Under the pieces are notes generated by a model. The model was not told the DNA's origin and did no database searches. It worked only from the letters and a program-made list of their open reading frames with translations. A stretch of DNA of 64,000 nucleotides from Pectobacterium zantedeschiae. Lineage in GTDB: Bacteria > Pseudomonadota > Gammaproteobacteria > Enterobacterales > Enterobacteriaceae. Where the stretch lies: NCBI RefSeq assembly GCF_004137795.1, contig NZ_NWTM01000001.1, forward strand, positions 1,787,229 to 1,851,228. The letters are read 5' to 3'. The translations under genes and the position numbers were made by a program. Below are positions 1 to 8,277 of the stretch, piece by piece (position 1 is the first letter of the stretch; each line of letters opens with the position of its first letter).

Positions 1-182
1 GCGATGACAAGAGCAACTCGCTGACAGTGGGCAACCGGTCTCGAACATTTGCCTACGGCCCTGCGGTGAATTACTTCTCCCCAACCAGCCCTTCTTTCTG
101 GATCCACGCCTATAAAGAAGATGACAGTCGTAACCGTAGTCAGGGTTACACCATCGCTTTACGTGTTGCACAAAGTTTCTGA
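1..182 (+). CDS. outer-membrane channel protein, C-terminal fragment
   Basis: The window opens inside a gene read in the frame that begins at position 3 and stops at 180-182. About 59 residues remain. They alternate polar and hydrophobic residues as beta strands do and end in ALRVAQSF, with the terminal Phe that the BAM machinery recognises in outer-membrane barrels. The tail resembles the MetA-pathway phenol-degradation channel family, which imports aromatic or hydrophobic compounds; this is an impression from a short tail. The MFS gene starts 10 bp later, so the two are probably co-transcribed, giving an outer and inner membrane pair for one substrate. Confidence 0.5.
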   Translation, partial: DDKSNSLTVGNRSRTFAYGPAVNYFSPTSPSFWIHAYKEDDSRNRSQGYTIALRVAQSF

Positions 183-192
183 GGAATGAGCC

Positions 193-1404
193 ATGTCGAT
201 AACCACATCGTTACATCGCCCTAGTGCTAGCAAAGAAGGGTTGGTTCTTATTCTTGGTAGCAGTCTAACCATTATGGGATCGGTCATGATTGCCGCGGTG
301 ATGCCGAAAATAGCCACTGAGTTTGGCACCACGACACCTGGCGCGGATATTTTGATCCCACTGACCATCACGGGGCCCGCTCTAGCCATGGCAGTTTGTT
401 CTCCAATGGTTGGCTGGTTGGCCGATCGATTTGGTCGCAAAAATCTGCTTATTCTTGCAACTCTACTGTATGCGGTGACTGGCATGCTGCCTGCGTTGCT
501 TAATAGCCTAAGCAGCATTGTGTTCAGCCGGCTGGTATTTGGTGTCTGCGAAGCCGCTATCATGACCTGCTGCTCTACCCTGATTGCCGATTATTGGCAT
601 GGCCAGGAGCGAAGCCGTTTCGTTAATTTACAAGTTGTCTCGATTGGTGTTGTCGGCGCGATCTTTTTCATCGTCGGCGGTGTTCTGGGTGAACATTCCT
701 GGAGAATGCCCTTCTACCTTTATCTGCTACCACTGCTGTTAGTCCCGTTTATGATGAAGATACTTTGGGAACCGGCATCTCAACATCATCCTCAACATCC
801 TTCGCAATCAGACTCCCAACCGATAAATGTGGCGACGCTTCTGACTAATTACTTACTGGTCTTTGGTGGCATGGTGCTGGCATTCATTGTTCCTGTACAG
901 ACCCCTACACTATTGGTGCAGTCGGGTGTGACATCCAGCACCCTTATTGGCCTCTCTGCGGGATTAGGATTACTGGCTTCACTGGTGGGATCGTTGCTGT
1001 GGCCACCATTGCGTCGGCAATTTGGCATTATGGGAATTAATGTATTACTACTGACGCTAACAGGAATTGGGCTGTGGTTGTTAGTCCGCGCAACGGGTTA
1101 TCAACAGATTCTGGTTGCTGTGTTTATTCATGGTGTAGGTATCGGAATGCTGGTTCCTAACACAATGCTTCCCGTTATGAACGCGTTGTCTGAAAAACAC
1201 AGAGGGAAAGGCGTGGGTATGTTTACAGGCTGTTTGTATATCGGCCAGTTTGTTAGCCCATTGATTGTGGCGGTATTGGCAGGATTGACACAAGGACTCA
1301 TGGGGGCAATTCATATTTTATCTATTGCGAGTTTTGGTGGTGCGGTGCTGTGGCTGGTAAGTGCCCTAAAAACACGCGTCCCTCGCGTGATGATCAACCG
1401 ATAA
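193..1404 (+). CDS. MFS transporter
   Basis: This is a 403-residue inner-membrane protein with about twelve hydrophobic segments. The MFS loop 2-3 signature GWLADRFGRKN lies near residues 75-85, which identifies a proton-coupled carrier of the major facilitator superfamily. A GAGG ribosome binding site lies 8 bp before the ATG. It sits between an outer-membrane channel gene and an amidase gene on the same strand (34 bp to the amidase), so it probably imports the amide that the amidase cleaves, or exports a related compound. The substrate cannot be read from the sequence. Confidence 0.85.
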   Translation: MSITTSLHRPSASKEGLVLILGSSLTIMGSVMIAAVMPKIATEFGTTTPGADILIPLTITGPALAMAVCSPMVGWLADRFGRKNLLILATLLYAVTGMLPALLNSLSSIVFSRLVFGVCEAAIMTCCSTLIADYWHGQERSRFVNLQVVSIGVVGAIFFIVGGVLGEHSWRMPFYLYLLPLLLVPFMMKILWEPASQHHPQHPSQSDSQPINVATLLTNYLLVFGGMVLAFIVPVQTPTLLVQSGVTSSTLIGLSAGLGLLASLVGSLLWPPLRRQFGIMGINVLLLTLTGIGLWLLVRATGYQQILVAVFIHGVGIGMLVPNTMLPVMNALSEKHRGKGVGMFTGCLYIGQFVSPLIVAVLAGLTQGLMGAIHILSIASFGGAVLWLVSALKTRVPRVMINR

Positions 1405-1438
1405 CAATAAAAATCATAATCGATTAAGGAGTGTTACC

Positions 1439-2887
1439 GTGAAACCAATCCAACAAATTCTGGATACTGAAGACGGTTTAGGGCTTGCCCAGTATGTCAG
1501 ATGTGGAGATGTGACGCCAAGTGAACTACTTGAAGGCGTTATTAAGCGTTTGGAAAAAGTGAACCCACAAATTAATGCCGTAGCTGAAACGCTGTTCGAA
1601 AGCGCACGAGACGTCGCCAGACAACCCCAGTTAATGACGGGTACATTTGCAGGGGTTCCAACGCTAGTTAAAGATTTGTTTACCGCAGTGAAAGAGGCTC
1701 GAATGGCTAACGGATCGCTAGCCTTGGGCGATGCACATCCAGGGTTAGATGATGAGTTGGTATCACGTTACCGTAACGCAGGCATTGTCATTGCCGGGAC
1801 CTCAACATCACCTGAATTTGGTTCGTCCTATACGACGGAATCAACACGCTTCGGTGCAACACGCAACCCATGGAATCTGGAGCATAGCGCCGGAGGCTCC
1901 AGTGGTGGAGCTGCTGCACTCGTTGCGGCCAGAGTCGTTCCTTTCGCACATGGAAATGATGGCGGTGGCTCAATTCGTGTCCCCTCTTCCTGCTGTGGAG
2001 TGTTTGGTTTGAAACCAACACGTGGACGTATGCCTAGCGGGCCATTAGTCGGTGAAGGCTGGGCAGGCATGGGCGTATCGCACGCCATTACACTATCGGT
2101 ACGCGACAGCGCGGCGTTACTAGATATTTCGGCAGGCTCTGATTTAGGTGCTCCCTATGCTGCGCCATATCAGAAATCCCCCTTCCTTGATTGCCTGTCG
2201 CAACCGACCGGAACATTGCGCATCGCGATGATCGAACATTTATCACCCTGGACCACCAGTAAAGAGGCACTGAAGAGCGTTCGCGCTACCGCAGCCTTGT
2301 GTGAACAATTGGGACACCATGTGGAGGTTGTCTCGCTGCCCGTTGATGCAGAGCAGTTCTACAGTGACGCGTTTACCATTATCGGCGTGAATACACAGGC
2401 TTATGTTGACATGCTGGGCCATATACGTGGCCAGCCAGTGTCACTTGAAGACGTGGAACCGAGAACTCGTGTGATGCTGCGGGAACGCGGCCGGATACCC
2501 GGAACTGACTATGTTATGGCCGTGAATGCCATACACGCGCTGGGACGTCGCTTCGCCCATTTCATGACGGAATACGATCTGATTCTAACGCCAACGCTGA
2601 CACAGGCCCCTCCGCTTATCGGCCAACTGGATGCCTTTGATGATACTCTGAACCTACGCGATATTATTGAAGGGTTTCATCGTTATTGTCCTTTTACCGC
2701 ATTATTTAACGCCACAGGCCAGCCCGCCATGTCGGTCCCGCTTTACTGGACGCCGGAAGGATTACCTCTTGGTTCACACTTTGCAGCCCGTTTTGGTGAT
2801 GAGCAAACGCTGCTGTCACTCGCGGCTGAGCTAGAGCGAGTGAAGCCGTGGGCGAAACGGATACCCTCTATTAATGCTCTGAGTTAA
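1439..2887 (+). CDS. amidase (amidase signature family)
   Basis: This 482-residue enzyme hydrolyses a carboxylic amide to acid and ammonia. The full Ser-cisSer-Lys triad of the amidase signature family is present: Lys78 in PTLVKD, cis-Ser154 in AGGSSGG and nucleophile Ser178 in DGGGSIR. The Ser-Ser spacing of 24 matches fatty acid amide hydrolase. Translation starts at a GTG with AAGGA 8 bp upstream. A strong terminator follows at 2922, so the gene ends the channel-MFS-amidase operon. It is not GatA, because no gatB or gatC is near. A catabolic amide, urethane or aryl-amide substrate is likely but unknown. Confidence 0.85.
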   Translation: MKPIQQILDTEDGLGLAQYVRCGDVTPSELLEGVIKRLEKVNPQINAVAETLFESARDVARQPQLMTGTFAGVPTLVKDLFTAVKEARMANGSLALGDAHPGLDDELVSRYRNAGIVIAGTSTSPEFGSSYTTESTRFGATRNPWNLEHSAGGSSGGAAALVAARVVPFAHGNDGGGSIRVPSSCCGVFGLKPTRGRMPSGPLVGEGWAGMGVSHAITLSVRDSAALLDISAGSDLGAPYAAPYQKSPFLDCLSQPTGTLRIAMIEHLSPWTTSKEALKSVRATAALCEQLGHHVEVVSLPVDAEQFYSDAFTIIGVNTQAYVDMLGHIRGQPVSLEDVEPRTRVMLRERGRIPGTDYVMAVNAIHALGRRFAHFMTEYDLILTPTLTQAPPLIGQLDAFDDTLNLRDIIEGFHRYCPFTALFNATGQPAMSVPLYWTPEGLPLGSHFAARFGDEQTLLSLAAELERVKPWAKRIPSINALS

Positions 2888-2921
2888 TGCACCAGCTTTA
2901 GGTCTAAACAAGGCAGGCAAG

Positions 2922-2955
2922 GCGCTCCCACACACTGTGAGGGAGCGTCTTTTTC
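2922..2955 (+). terminator. rho-independent terminator after the amidase gene
   Basis: A stem of CGCTCCC (2923-2929) pairs with GGGAGCG (2941-2947), with a further short CAC/GTG stem inside the loop. It is followed by TCTTTTTC. It ends the plus-strand amidase operon. Confidence 0.8.
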
Positions 2956-3096
2956 GTTGCATAGGATGATGGCGTTCTTGGTTCATCAGACAAGTCAGAG
3001 ATGAATCCCCACATTGACTTGAGATTCACCTCTGTTGAGGCAGTGACAACCTATTATGCGATGAAAAGCTGCTCTACGACTGATCTAGCGGTACAA

Positions 3097-3468
3097 TTAC
3101 GCGCTTGCGATGGCGAAATAATGTTTAACAAAACTGGCGCTGGTGACGGTCCATGTCGTTGTTGTTCCCTGTGTAATTAACCAGGTGTCGCCCGCATGAA
3201 AGTGGAACGATTCCCCCGTGTCATCATTGACCATGATGACCTCACCGGTTAACAACGTAGCCTGCTCAGTGAACGGATAGACCAACCGAAATGCCCCTTG
3301 CGTTGTGCCAAAATACCCAGCACTGATCGGATCGATGGGTGTGCCGAGCGTCATTTGACCAAAAGCTTCAACATCGCCCCCTAAATCTTCAGCGCCTATC
3401 GCCGTAAATTTTCCCCATGATTCTAATTGTTGCAGGGTTACTCCGTTGTTAATTTTTGTCAGACTCAT
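3097..3468 (-). CDS. small cupin-domain protein
   Basis: This 123-residue single-domain cupin of the DUF861/ethanolamine-utilisation type has a beta-rich core with FHFHAGDTWLITQGTTTTW near residues 89-108. Its second cupin motif resembles those of (S)-ureidoglycine aminohydrolase-like proteins. AAGGTAG stands before the ATG. It lies 54 bp downstream of the FAD oxidoreductase on the same strand, and in many genomes such cupins travel with amine or amino-acid oxidases, so a joint operon is likely. Whether it is an enzyme or a ligand-binding accessory cannot be told. Confidence 0.75.
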   Translation of the reverse strand: MSLTKINNGVTLQQLESWGKFTAIGAEDLGGDVEAFGQMTLGTPIDPISAGYFGTTQGAFRLVYPFTEQATLLTGEVIMVNDDTGESFHFHAGDTWLITQGTTTTWTVTSASFVKHYFAIASA

Positions 3469-3522
3469 CTTTCTACCTTTTTTGTTGGGTTAAATAAAAC
3501 AGTTAATTATCGGCCTATACCC

Positions 3523-4824
3523 CTAGCGGCGGCCTTGCCAATAACCTGCTGTTTGATGGGCCACCTTACCTAAGGTACAAAGCAAGGTGCGGAAATGATC
3601 CTTACCAGGAATTGTCCGACGTGGAATGCGACTCAACAACGTGTAGCGTTCACTTCCGCCCAGAATACCCTCGGCAAGTATCTTACAAATAATCTGACTG
3701 GGGGTTACGCCAAAACCACAATAGCCCTGAACAAAGAACGCATTCGGTTTATCTGTCAGCGTGCCAATCTGCGGAAACAGATTGGTAGTACTGGCCATTG
3801 GCCCACCCCAGGCCAGATCGATTTTTACGTCTTCCAGATAAGGGAAAATATTGAGCATGAGCTTGCGGTTCCATGCTTTCATGTCTTTAGGGATATATTC
3901 CAGAAGTGGTGTAGCTGAACCAAATAGCAGACGGTTTTCCTTGGTGACACGGTAGTAATCAATAATCGGACGAATATCGCTATAGGCCCCACGAATCGGG
4001 CTGATCCGATGAATCAGCTCGTCAGAAAGTGGCTCTGTCATTAACTGAAAAGCATAGGTATTAATCACCGAATTGTTGAGTTCTGGCTCCAGCTTATTCA
4101 TAAAGCTGTCGCAGGCCCACACCAGTTTATTCGCCGTTATGGTTCCCTTGGCGGTGCGCACATGAATTTTCTTGCCGTAAACGACCTCCAGCGCCGGGCT
4201 GTGCTCAAAGATTTTGACCCCATAGATTTCACTGATCGCTTTTGCTTCTCCTAACAGGAGGTTAAGAGAGTGAACATGCCCACCCCCCATGTGCAATAGG
4301 CCTGAATGATAGGCATCCGAACCAATCAGTTTTTTTAAATCGTCACCCTCAACATAGCGAATTTCATCTTGCCCCCCCAGAGAGTTAAACAGTTTTTCCC
4401 ACTCACGTAAGGTTGCCGATTGACGACGGTTAAAACCAAGGTAGGTATAACCACTGTGAAAATCTGCATCAATTTGATAGCGCTGGATTCGTTCGCGCAT
4501 AATTTGCGGACCCAGTTCACTGAGTGCGAGAACAGCCTTAATACCCTCTTCTCCGACGTCCTTCTTAATCGCATCAAGATCGTGGCCAATACCTGCCATA
4601 ACCTGTCCGCCATTGCGCCCACTGCCGCCAAACCCCAGATATCGCGCTTCCAGTACAGCGACACTGGTTACGCCCTGCTCAGCCAGTTCCATAGCGGTGT
4701 GGATACCCGAAAAGCCACCGCCAATGATCACAACATCAACATCAATATCGTTTTCAAGCTGCGGGAAATTGAGATGGTACTTTTTTGTCACGGTGTAGTA
4801 CGTGGCAGTTTCATCATTATGCAT
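3523..4824 (-). CDS. FAD-dependent oxidoreductase, gamma-glutamylputrescine oxidase (PuuB)-like
   Basis: This DAO-family flavoprotein of about 433 residues has an N-terminal dinucleotide-binding motif VVIIGGGFSGIHTAMELAE and a second FAD motif LGFGGSGRNGGQ. It aligns by eye with E. coli PuuB across its length (QIDADF, GGHVHSLNL, ENRLLFG, VQGYCGFGVT). Such enzymes oxidise a primary or secondary amine to an aldehyde or imine with release of H2O2. I chose the ATG at 4824, preceded by GGAAG, because it reproduces the PuuB N-terminus. Upstream in-frame ATGs at 4860 and 4956 would add residues that look like the remains of another gene. It is followed by a cupin gene and preceded by an AraC gene on the same strand. 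Confidence 0.75.
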   Translation of the reverse strand: MHNDETATYYTVTKKYHLNFPQLENDIDVDVVIIGGGFSGIHTAMELAEQGVTSVAVLEARYLGFGGSGRNGGQVMAGIGHDLDAIKKDVGEEGIKAVLALSELGPQIMRERIQRYQIDADFHSGYTYLGFNRRQSATLREWEKLFNSLGGQDEIRYVEGDDLKKLIGSDAYHSGLLHMGGGHVHSLNLLLGEAKAISEIYGVKIFEHSPALEVVYGKKIHVRTAKGTITANKLVWACDSFMNKLEPELNNSVINTYAFQLMTEPLSDELIHRISPIRGAYSDIRPIIDYYRVTKENRLLFGSATPLLEYIPKDMKAWNRKLMLNIFPYLEDVKIDLAWGGPMASTTNLFPQIGTLTDKPNAFFVQGYCGFGVTPSQIICKILAEGILGGSERYTLLSRIPRRTIPGKDHFRTLLCTLGKVAHQTAGYWQGRR

Positions 4825-4860
4825 AGCGGCTTCCACTGGTGGATGACAGGTTGATATCAT

Positions 4861-5145
4861 TAGTAATCCATTGCCAGTCAGCGTGTATTGAATATTTACG
4901 ACATGCAGATCGAAAGATGAATTGAGAAATGTTGGCAGCAGAAGCGTGTAGAACATAGAGATGAAGCGGGATGCCGCAATCGTTGCCGGAAATCATCGCT
5001 ATCAGCAGGCCCCCCACCGCGCGGGTCAAAGGTGATGCCGCTGCGACCACAAAAAAGACGAGGAAAAATAAACCCAACGTATTTTTGCGTTGGGCGATTA
5101 TCGTCAGCGCCTCCGTGTACGGATAGACAAAATCGGATAGAGCAA
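4861..5145 (-). pseudogene. remnant of an MHS-family (ProP-like) permease
   Basis: No intact gene fits here, but two conceptual pieces on the minus strand recall one metabolite:H+ symporter. The piece from about 5145 to 4990 reads SDFVYPYTEAL and then ASPLTRAVGGLLIA, like the WFDF-VYGY and RPLGG segments of that family. The piece from 4956 to 4861, in another frame, begins MFYTLLLPTFLN, like the YYMLLTYMPSYL segment found mid-protein in ProP (compare the intact ProP at 50840). The middle and the C-terminal half are missing. The match is by eye and short. It suggests that the amine-oxidase cluster once had its own importer. Confidence 0.4.
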
Positions 5146-5172
5146 CGGTGCAGGGTTGCACCGTTGCGGTGC

Positions 5173-6006
5173 TTAGTGGTAACGCAGGCGATGGAGTAAC
5201 GCATCATCGGCAATGTGCCGTTGATAATCGCACGGTGTGGTACTGACGAATTTCTTAAATTCGCGCAGAAAGTGCGACTGGTCGCTAAAACCGAGGTCAA
5301 CTGCCAGGTTGCTAAAGGAAATATCTTCTTGTGAGTGAATGCTATTCAGTGCGGACTGGCAGCGTAGAATACGGCTAAATGCTTTCGGTGATAACCCTGT
5401 GTCCTGGCGGAACTGTCGCTGAATAGTACGGCACGTATAGCCGGTCAATGTTTCCAGTTGATCGATACGGATATTCCCCTTTTGCTGCACCATTGCACGA
5501 ACAATTGAAGTGGTTATGGATGAGGACTTACGTACCAGTTTTGGTGTAAAACAGGCATTAAATAATGAAATTTGCTGCGAAAAATCACGTTCTTGCACAA
5601 TTTTCTCAAACGCCAATCGCGCATCTGGCACCACCTCAAGAAAGCTGAATTCATGGTTGGCGACCTCTTCGGCCATCACATCAAGAAAATCAGGAATCAC
5701 TCCCGGCGCGAAACGCACGCCGAAATAATGATGATTGTGCAACATGTCGGCAACACGTGCTTCTAGCGTAGTACCACACACAAGGCCTTTGGGATTCAGT
5801 GGATCGCAATCAAAAAGGATATCGACACAGCCGTCAGGCACCGCCAGCGTCATCCCTGCCGTTCGCGCCACATCGAAGCTGTAAAAATGTGAAATTGCTG
5901 GGTTTTCTGAGGCGATCACCGAGTAATGTTGTGCTGCATTCAGCACAAACCACGGCTGTTCTGGGAGAAAGATTCCAGCAGGACGGCAAAGGGAATTTTC
6001 AGACAT
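5173..6006 (-). CDS. AraC-family transcriptional regulator
   Basis: This 277-residue protein has an N-terminal sensory region containing the pattern VPDGCVDILFDC, as in the DUF6597-type AraC regulators. A C-terminal double helix-turn-helix covers roughly residues 165-265 (TCRTIQRQFRQDTGLSP and FSDQSHFLREFKKF). The start is taken at the ATG at 6006, with GGAG 6 bp upstream; a TTG twelve bases earlier overlaps that ribosome binding site. It lies just upstream of the permease remnant and the PuuB-like oxidase on the same strand and is likely their activator. Confidence 0.85.
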   Translation of the reverse strand: MSENSLCRPAGIFLPEQPWFVLNAAQHYSVIASENPAISHFYSFDVARTAGMTLAVPDGCVDILFDCDPLNPKGLVCGTTLEARVADMLHNHHYFGVRFAPGVIPDFLDVMAEEVANHEFSFLEVVPDARLAFEKIVQERDFSQQISLFNACFTPKLVRKSSSITTSIVRAMVQQKGNIRIDQLETLTGYTCRTIQRQFRQDTGLSPKAFSRILRCQSALNSIHSQEDISFSNLAVDLGFSDQSHFLREFKKFVSTTPCDYQRHIADDALLHRLRYH

Positions 6007-6197
6007 GACACACTCCAATATGGACTAAGCCTATAGCTGAATAAAGCAAACCCTGTGCCACACCTGTGTTACAAATATTCAATACAGGTTGCTCGCGTCA
6101 CGTATTTCTTATTGTCATAGACCCGCACACCAGTCGCATTGGTGTCGACGTGAATACTCACTAAAATTGAAAATAAAACCGGAGAAACTACAGAAAA

Positions 6198-6533
6198 ATG
6201 GAACGCTTATTTGTCTACGGCACACTGCGTCCGGGCCACACTAATGCACATATTCTGGAAAACATCGGTGGAGAGTGGTTACCGGGTTACGTGACAGGCA
6301 CATTCTATGAGAGCGGCTGGGGTGCTGCCGCGGGTTTTCCTGGGATCGAACTGGATGATAATGGGCCTCGCGTCAGCGGTTATTTGTTTTTGTCCGATAA
6401 CCTTGAAGCACACTGGGCAATGCTGGATGAATTTGAGGAGGGCTACGATCGCGTTGAGGCTGCCGTTACTACAGCGGAAGGCCAGCAGATTACGGCATGG
6501 GTTTACCAGTTACAGCCACAAACAGGCCAATAG
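6198..6533 (+). CDS. gamma-glutamylcyclotransferase-like protein (YtfP/AIG2 family)
   Basis: This 111-residue protein has the family hallmark LFVYGTLRPGH at residues 4-14 and the acidic motif LDEFEEGYDRV at 76-86, which carries the candidate catalytic Glu. Family members release 5-oxoproline from gamma-glutamyl peptides or from gamma-glutamyl amines. The length is normal for a bacterial single-domain member. It is transcribed away from the AraC gene. Because a PuuB-like oxidase for gamma-glutamyl amines lies 1.4 kb away, an amine substrate is attractive, but this is inference. Confidence 0.8.
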   Translation: MERLFVYGTLRPGHTNAHILENIGGEWLPGYVTGTFYESGWGAAAGFPGIELDDNGPRVSGYLFLSDNLEAHWAMLDEFEEGYDRVEAAVTTAEGQQITAWVYQLQPQTGQ

Positions 6534-6678
6534 GCGATGATATAGATAAATACATTCTCTGCTCTAACCTGCCCCAGCAAGGGAACTACATTTAGAAATC
6601 CTGCATAAGAAACTTAGGCGGGATTTTTTAGGCAGCTTCTGGATGTCGGCTTTGATGCTGAATTGACAGAGACGCTAA

Positions 6679-6707
6679 AAACATGGTTGTATAATACAAC
6701 CATGTTT
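6679..6707. promoter_or_regulatory. 29-bp perfect palindrome over a TATAAT box, probable MarR-type operator
   Basis: Arms of 14 bp (6679-6692 and 6694-6707) are exact inverse complements around one central base. A consensus -10 TATAAT (6690-6695) lies inside the palindrome, and a TTGACA (6663-6668) lies upstream with a long 21-bp spacer. The MarR-GNAT start codon is 16 bp downstream. Binding here would block transcription, so autorepression is the natural reading. Confidence 0.7.
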
Positions 6708-6722
6708 GAAGAGTTAATGTGA

Positions 6723-7673
6723 ATGACGACTCAATCGTTACTTGTTGAAGAAATACGCCTAGCATCGCGGCGAATGGTGCGGGAGCTGGGTTTTATGAAC
6801 CATACCCTCGCGGCAACTCAATATTCCCCTTCCGTAGTACACACGTTGCTTGAAGTGGAAGCACAAGGGTCGATGACTGCAGCTCAGTTAGTTCAGATCC
6901 TGGGACTTGAGAAATCCAGCGTTAGCCGAATGTTGGCAAAACTCGTTAATGTCGGTGAACTGGAAGAATCACCTTCTACTGAGGATGCCAGAACCAAGCA
7001 GTTGGGGCTGACGGCACAAGGCAGAGAAACCGTACGAAAAATTAATAATTACGCTAACGAACGCGTAATCGCCGCGCTCAGTAAAATGGATCCCCTCAGG
7101 CAACAAATCGTCTCGCAAGGTCTTACTTCCTATGCCAATGCTTTAAAAGCCTGTCGTGATAATACTGACATGAATTCATCGACCAGCTTCGAAATCGTCT
7201 CTGGCTATCGCACCGGAATGATTGGTCGCATTACTGAAATGCATAGCAGTTACTACGCAAGGGAGCATAGTTTCGGCAGTTTTTTTGAGAGTAAGGTTGC
7301 AGCGGGTCTGGCTGATTTTTCGGGGAGGCTGGATAAGCCATGTAATCAAATCTGGCTGGCCATGCAGAATGAACGTATTGTCGGCTCTGTCGCAATTGAC
7401 GGTGAAGACCTTGGAAATGGCGAGGCGCACTTGCGCTGGTTTATCCTTGATGAAGGTTGTCGTGGCAGTGGATTAGGCAGAAAATTGATTGTCGAGGCGA
7501 TGAAGTTTTGCGATGAAAGAGAGTTTTCTGCAGTTCAGCTCTGGACCTTCAATAAACTGATGGCGGCACGGCGTCTCTACGAGTCATTTGGTTTTACATT
7601 GTTTAAAGAATGGCAAGGCAACCAATGGGGCAGCAGCATGACTGAGCAGCAATTCACGCGTAGAGTACGATAA
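6723..7673 (+). CDS. MarR-type regulator fused to a GNAT acetyltransferase
   Basis: This 316-residue fusion has two parts. Residues about 1-145 form a MarR winged helix (LVQILGLEKSSVSRMLAKLV, then the wing TEDARTKQLGLTAQG). Residues about 155-305 form a GNAT domain with the acetyl-CoA loop EGCRGSGLGRKLI and a C-terminal YESFGF. Such bifunctional proteins are a known class. They may sense or modify a small toxic molecule while repressing their own gene. GAAGAG precedes the ATG, and a 29-bp palindrome overlaps the promoter. Its target beyond itself is not visible; the next gene is on the other strand. Confidence 0.85.
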   Translation: MTTQSLLVEEIRLASRRMVRELGFMNHTLAATQYSPSVVHTLLEVEAQGSMTAAQLVQILGLEKSSVSRMLAKLVNVGELEESPSTEDARTKQLGLTAQGRETVRKINNYANERVIAALSKMDPLRQQIVSQGLTSYANALKACRDNTDMNSSTSFEIVSGYRTGMIGRITEMHSSYYAREHSFGSFFESKVAAGLADFSGRLDKPCNQIWLAMQNERIVGSVAIDGEDLGNGEAHLRWFILDEGCRGSGLGRKLIVEAMKFCDEREFSAVQLWTFNKLMAARRLYESFGFTLFKEWQGNQWGSSMTEQQFTRRVR

Positions 7674-7716
7674 TCAATCCTTAGCTGTATGCCCGTTTCT
7701 GGCACGAAGCAACACC

Positions 7717-8079
7717 TCAGGAAGGAAGAAATGGATAGAACAGATAAACCACCACCATAACTGAGATACTCACTATTATGCTGGCGATGAAGTATGTTTT
7801 AAATGGCTGCTTTTGTGTTTTATGGCGAAAGAGCTGTTGACCCGCCATCGCGCCAACCCACCCACCGACAACCCCAAACACCAGCAACGTGGATTCAGGC
7901 ACTCTGCGCCAGGCCTTACGCGCCGCCATTTTATCCACGCCGTAAATCACCAGCGTCAATACATTGGCGAGCAGGAGCCACATAGCAAAGGGGTCAGACG
8001 TCGTCGTGCTACCGATAGCCGCAAAGACCAGTAGTAAATAACAAAAATAATTGAGACTCATACCATTAGCCACAGTCAT
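7717..8079 (-). CDS. DUF1294 membrane protein
   Basis: This 120-residue protein has three to four membrane segments. The DUF1294 core reads YGVDKMAARKAWRRVPESTLL and then GGWVGAMAGQQLFRHKTQK. The family function is unknown; some members are fused to cold-shock domains. The first ATG (8079) and an internal ATG (8061) are both possible starts. It stands alone on the minus strand between the MarR-GNAT and GNAT genes. Confidence 0.75.
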   Translation of the reverse strand: MTVANGMSLNYFCYLLLVFAAIGSTTTSDPFAMWLLLANVLTLVIYGVDKMAARKAWRRVPESTLLVFGVVGGWVGAMAGQQLFRHKTQKQPFKTYFIASIIVSISVMVVVYLFYPFLPS

Positions 8080-8220
8080 TTTCAGAGTGTATCAAAGCTG
8101 CATTATACGCAGTACACACGGTGGGAAGAAACCGCTATCAGTATGGATTGGCGCGGAATAGGCCGTCGTGACACCTGGATAGGTGGCATTTAGCGATTTA
8201 CTCTCACCTATCTCAGGATG

Positions 8221-8273
8221 ATGCCTTTTCCATCAGGATATTCTATGCTGGCGATGACTTCGGCAAAAGGCAT
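8221..8273 (+). promoter_or_regulatory. leader inverted repeat that would mask a ribosome binding site
   Basis: ATGCCTTTT (8221-8229) is the exact inverse complement of AAAAGGCAT (8265-8273). The second arm contains the AAAGG that serves the GNAT start at 8278. A transcript starting upstream could fold and hide the ribosome binding site. Folding was judged by base pairing only. Confidence 0.4.
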
Positions 8274-8277
8274 AACC

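Noticed and set aside
1439-2887. GatA subunit of glutamyl-tRNA amidotransferase
   Set aside because: Shares the amidase signature but has no gatB or gatC neighbour and sits with a channel and a carrier gene.
4896-5300. Minus-strand frame of 134 codons overlapping the AraC gene
   Set aside because: Out of frame with the AraC gene over its first part and without family pattern; the permease-like residues are in other frames.
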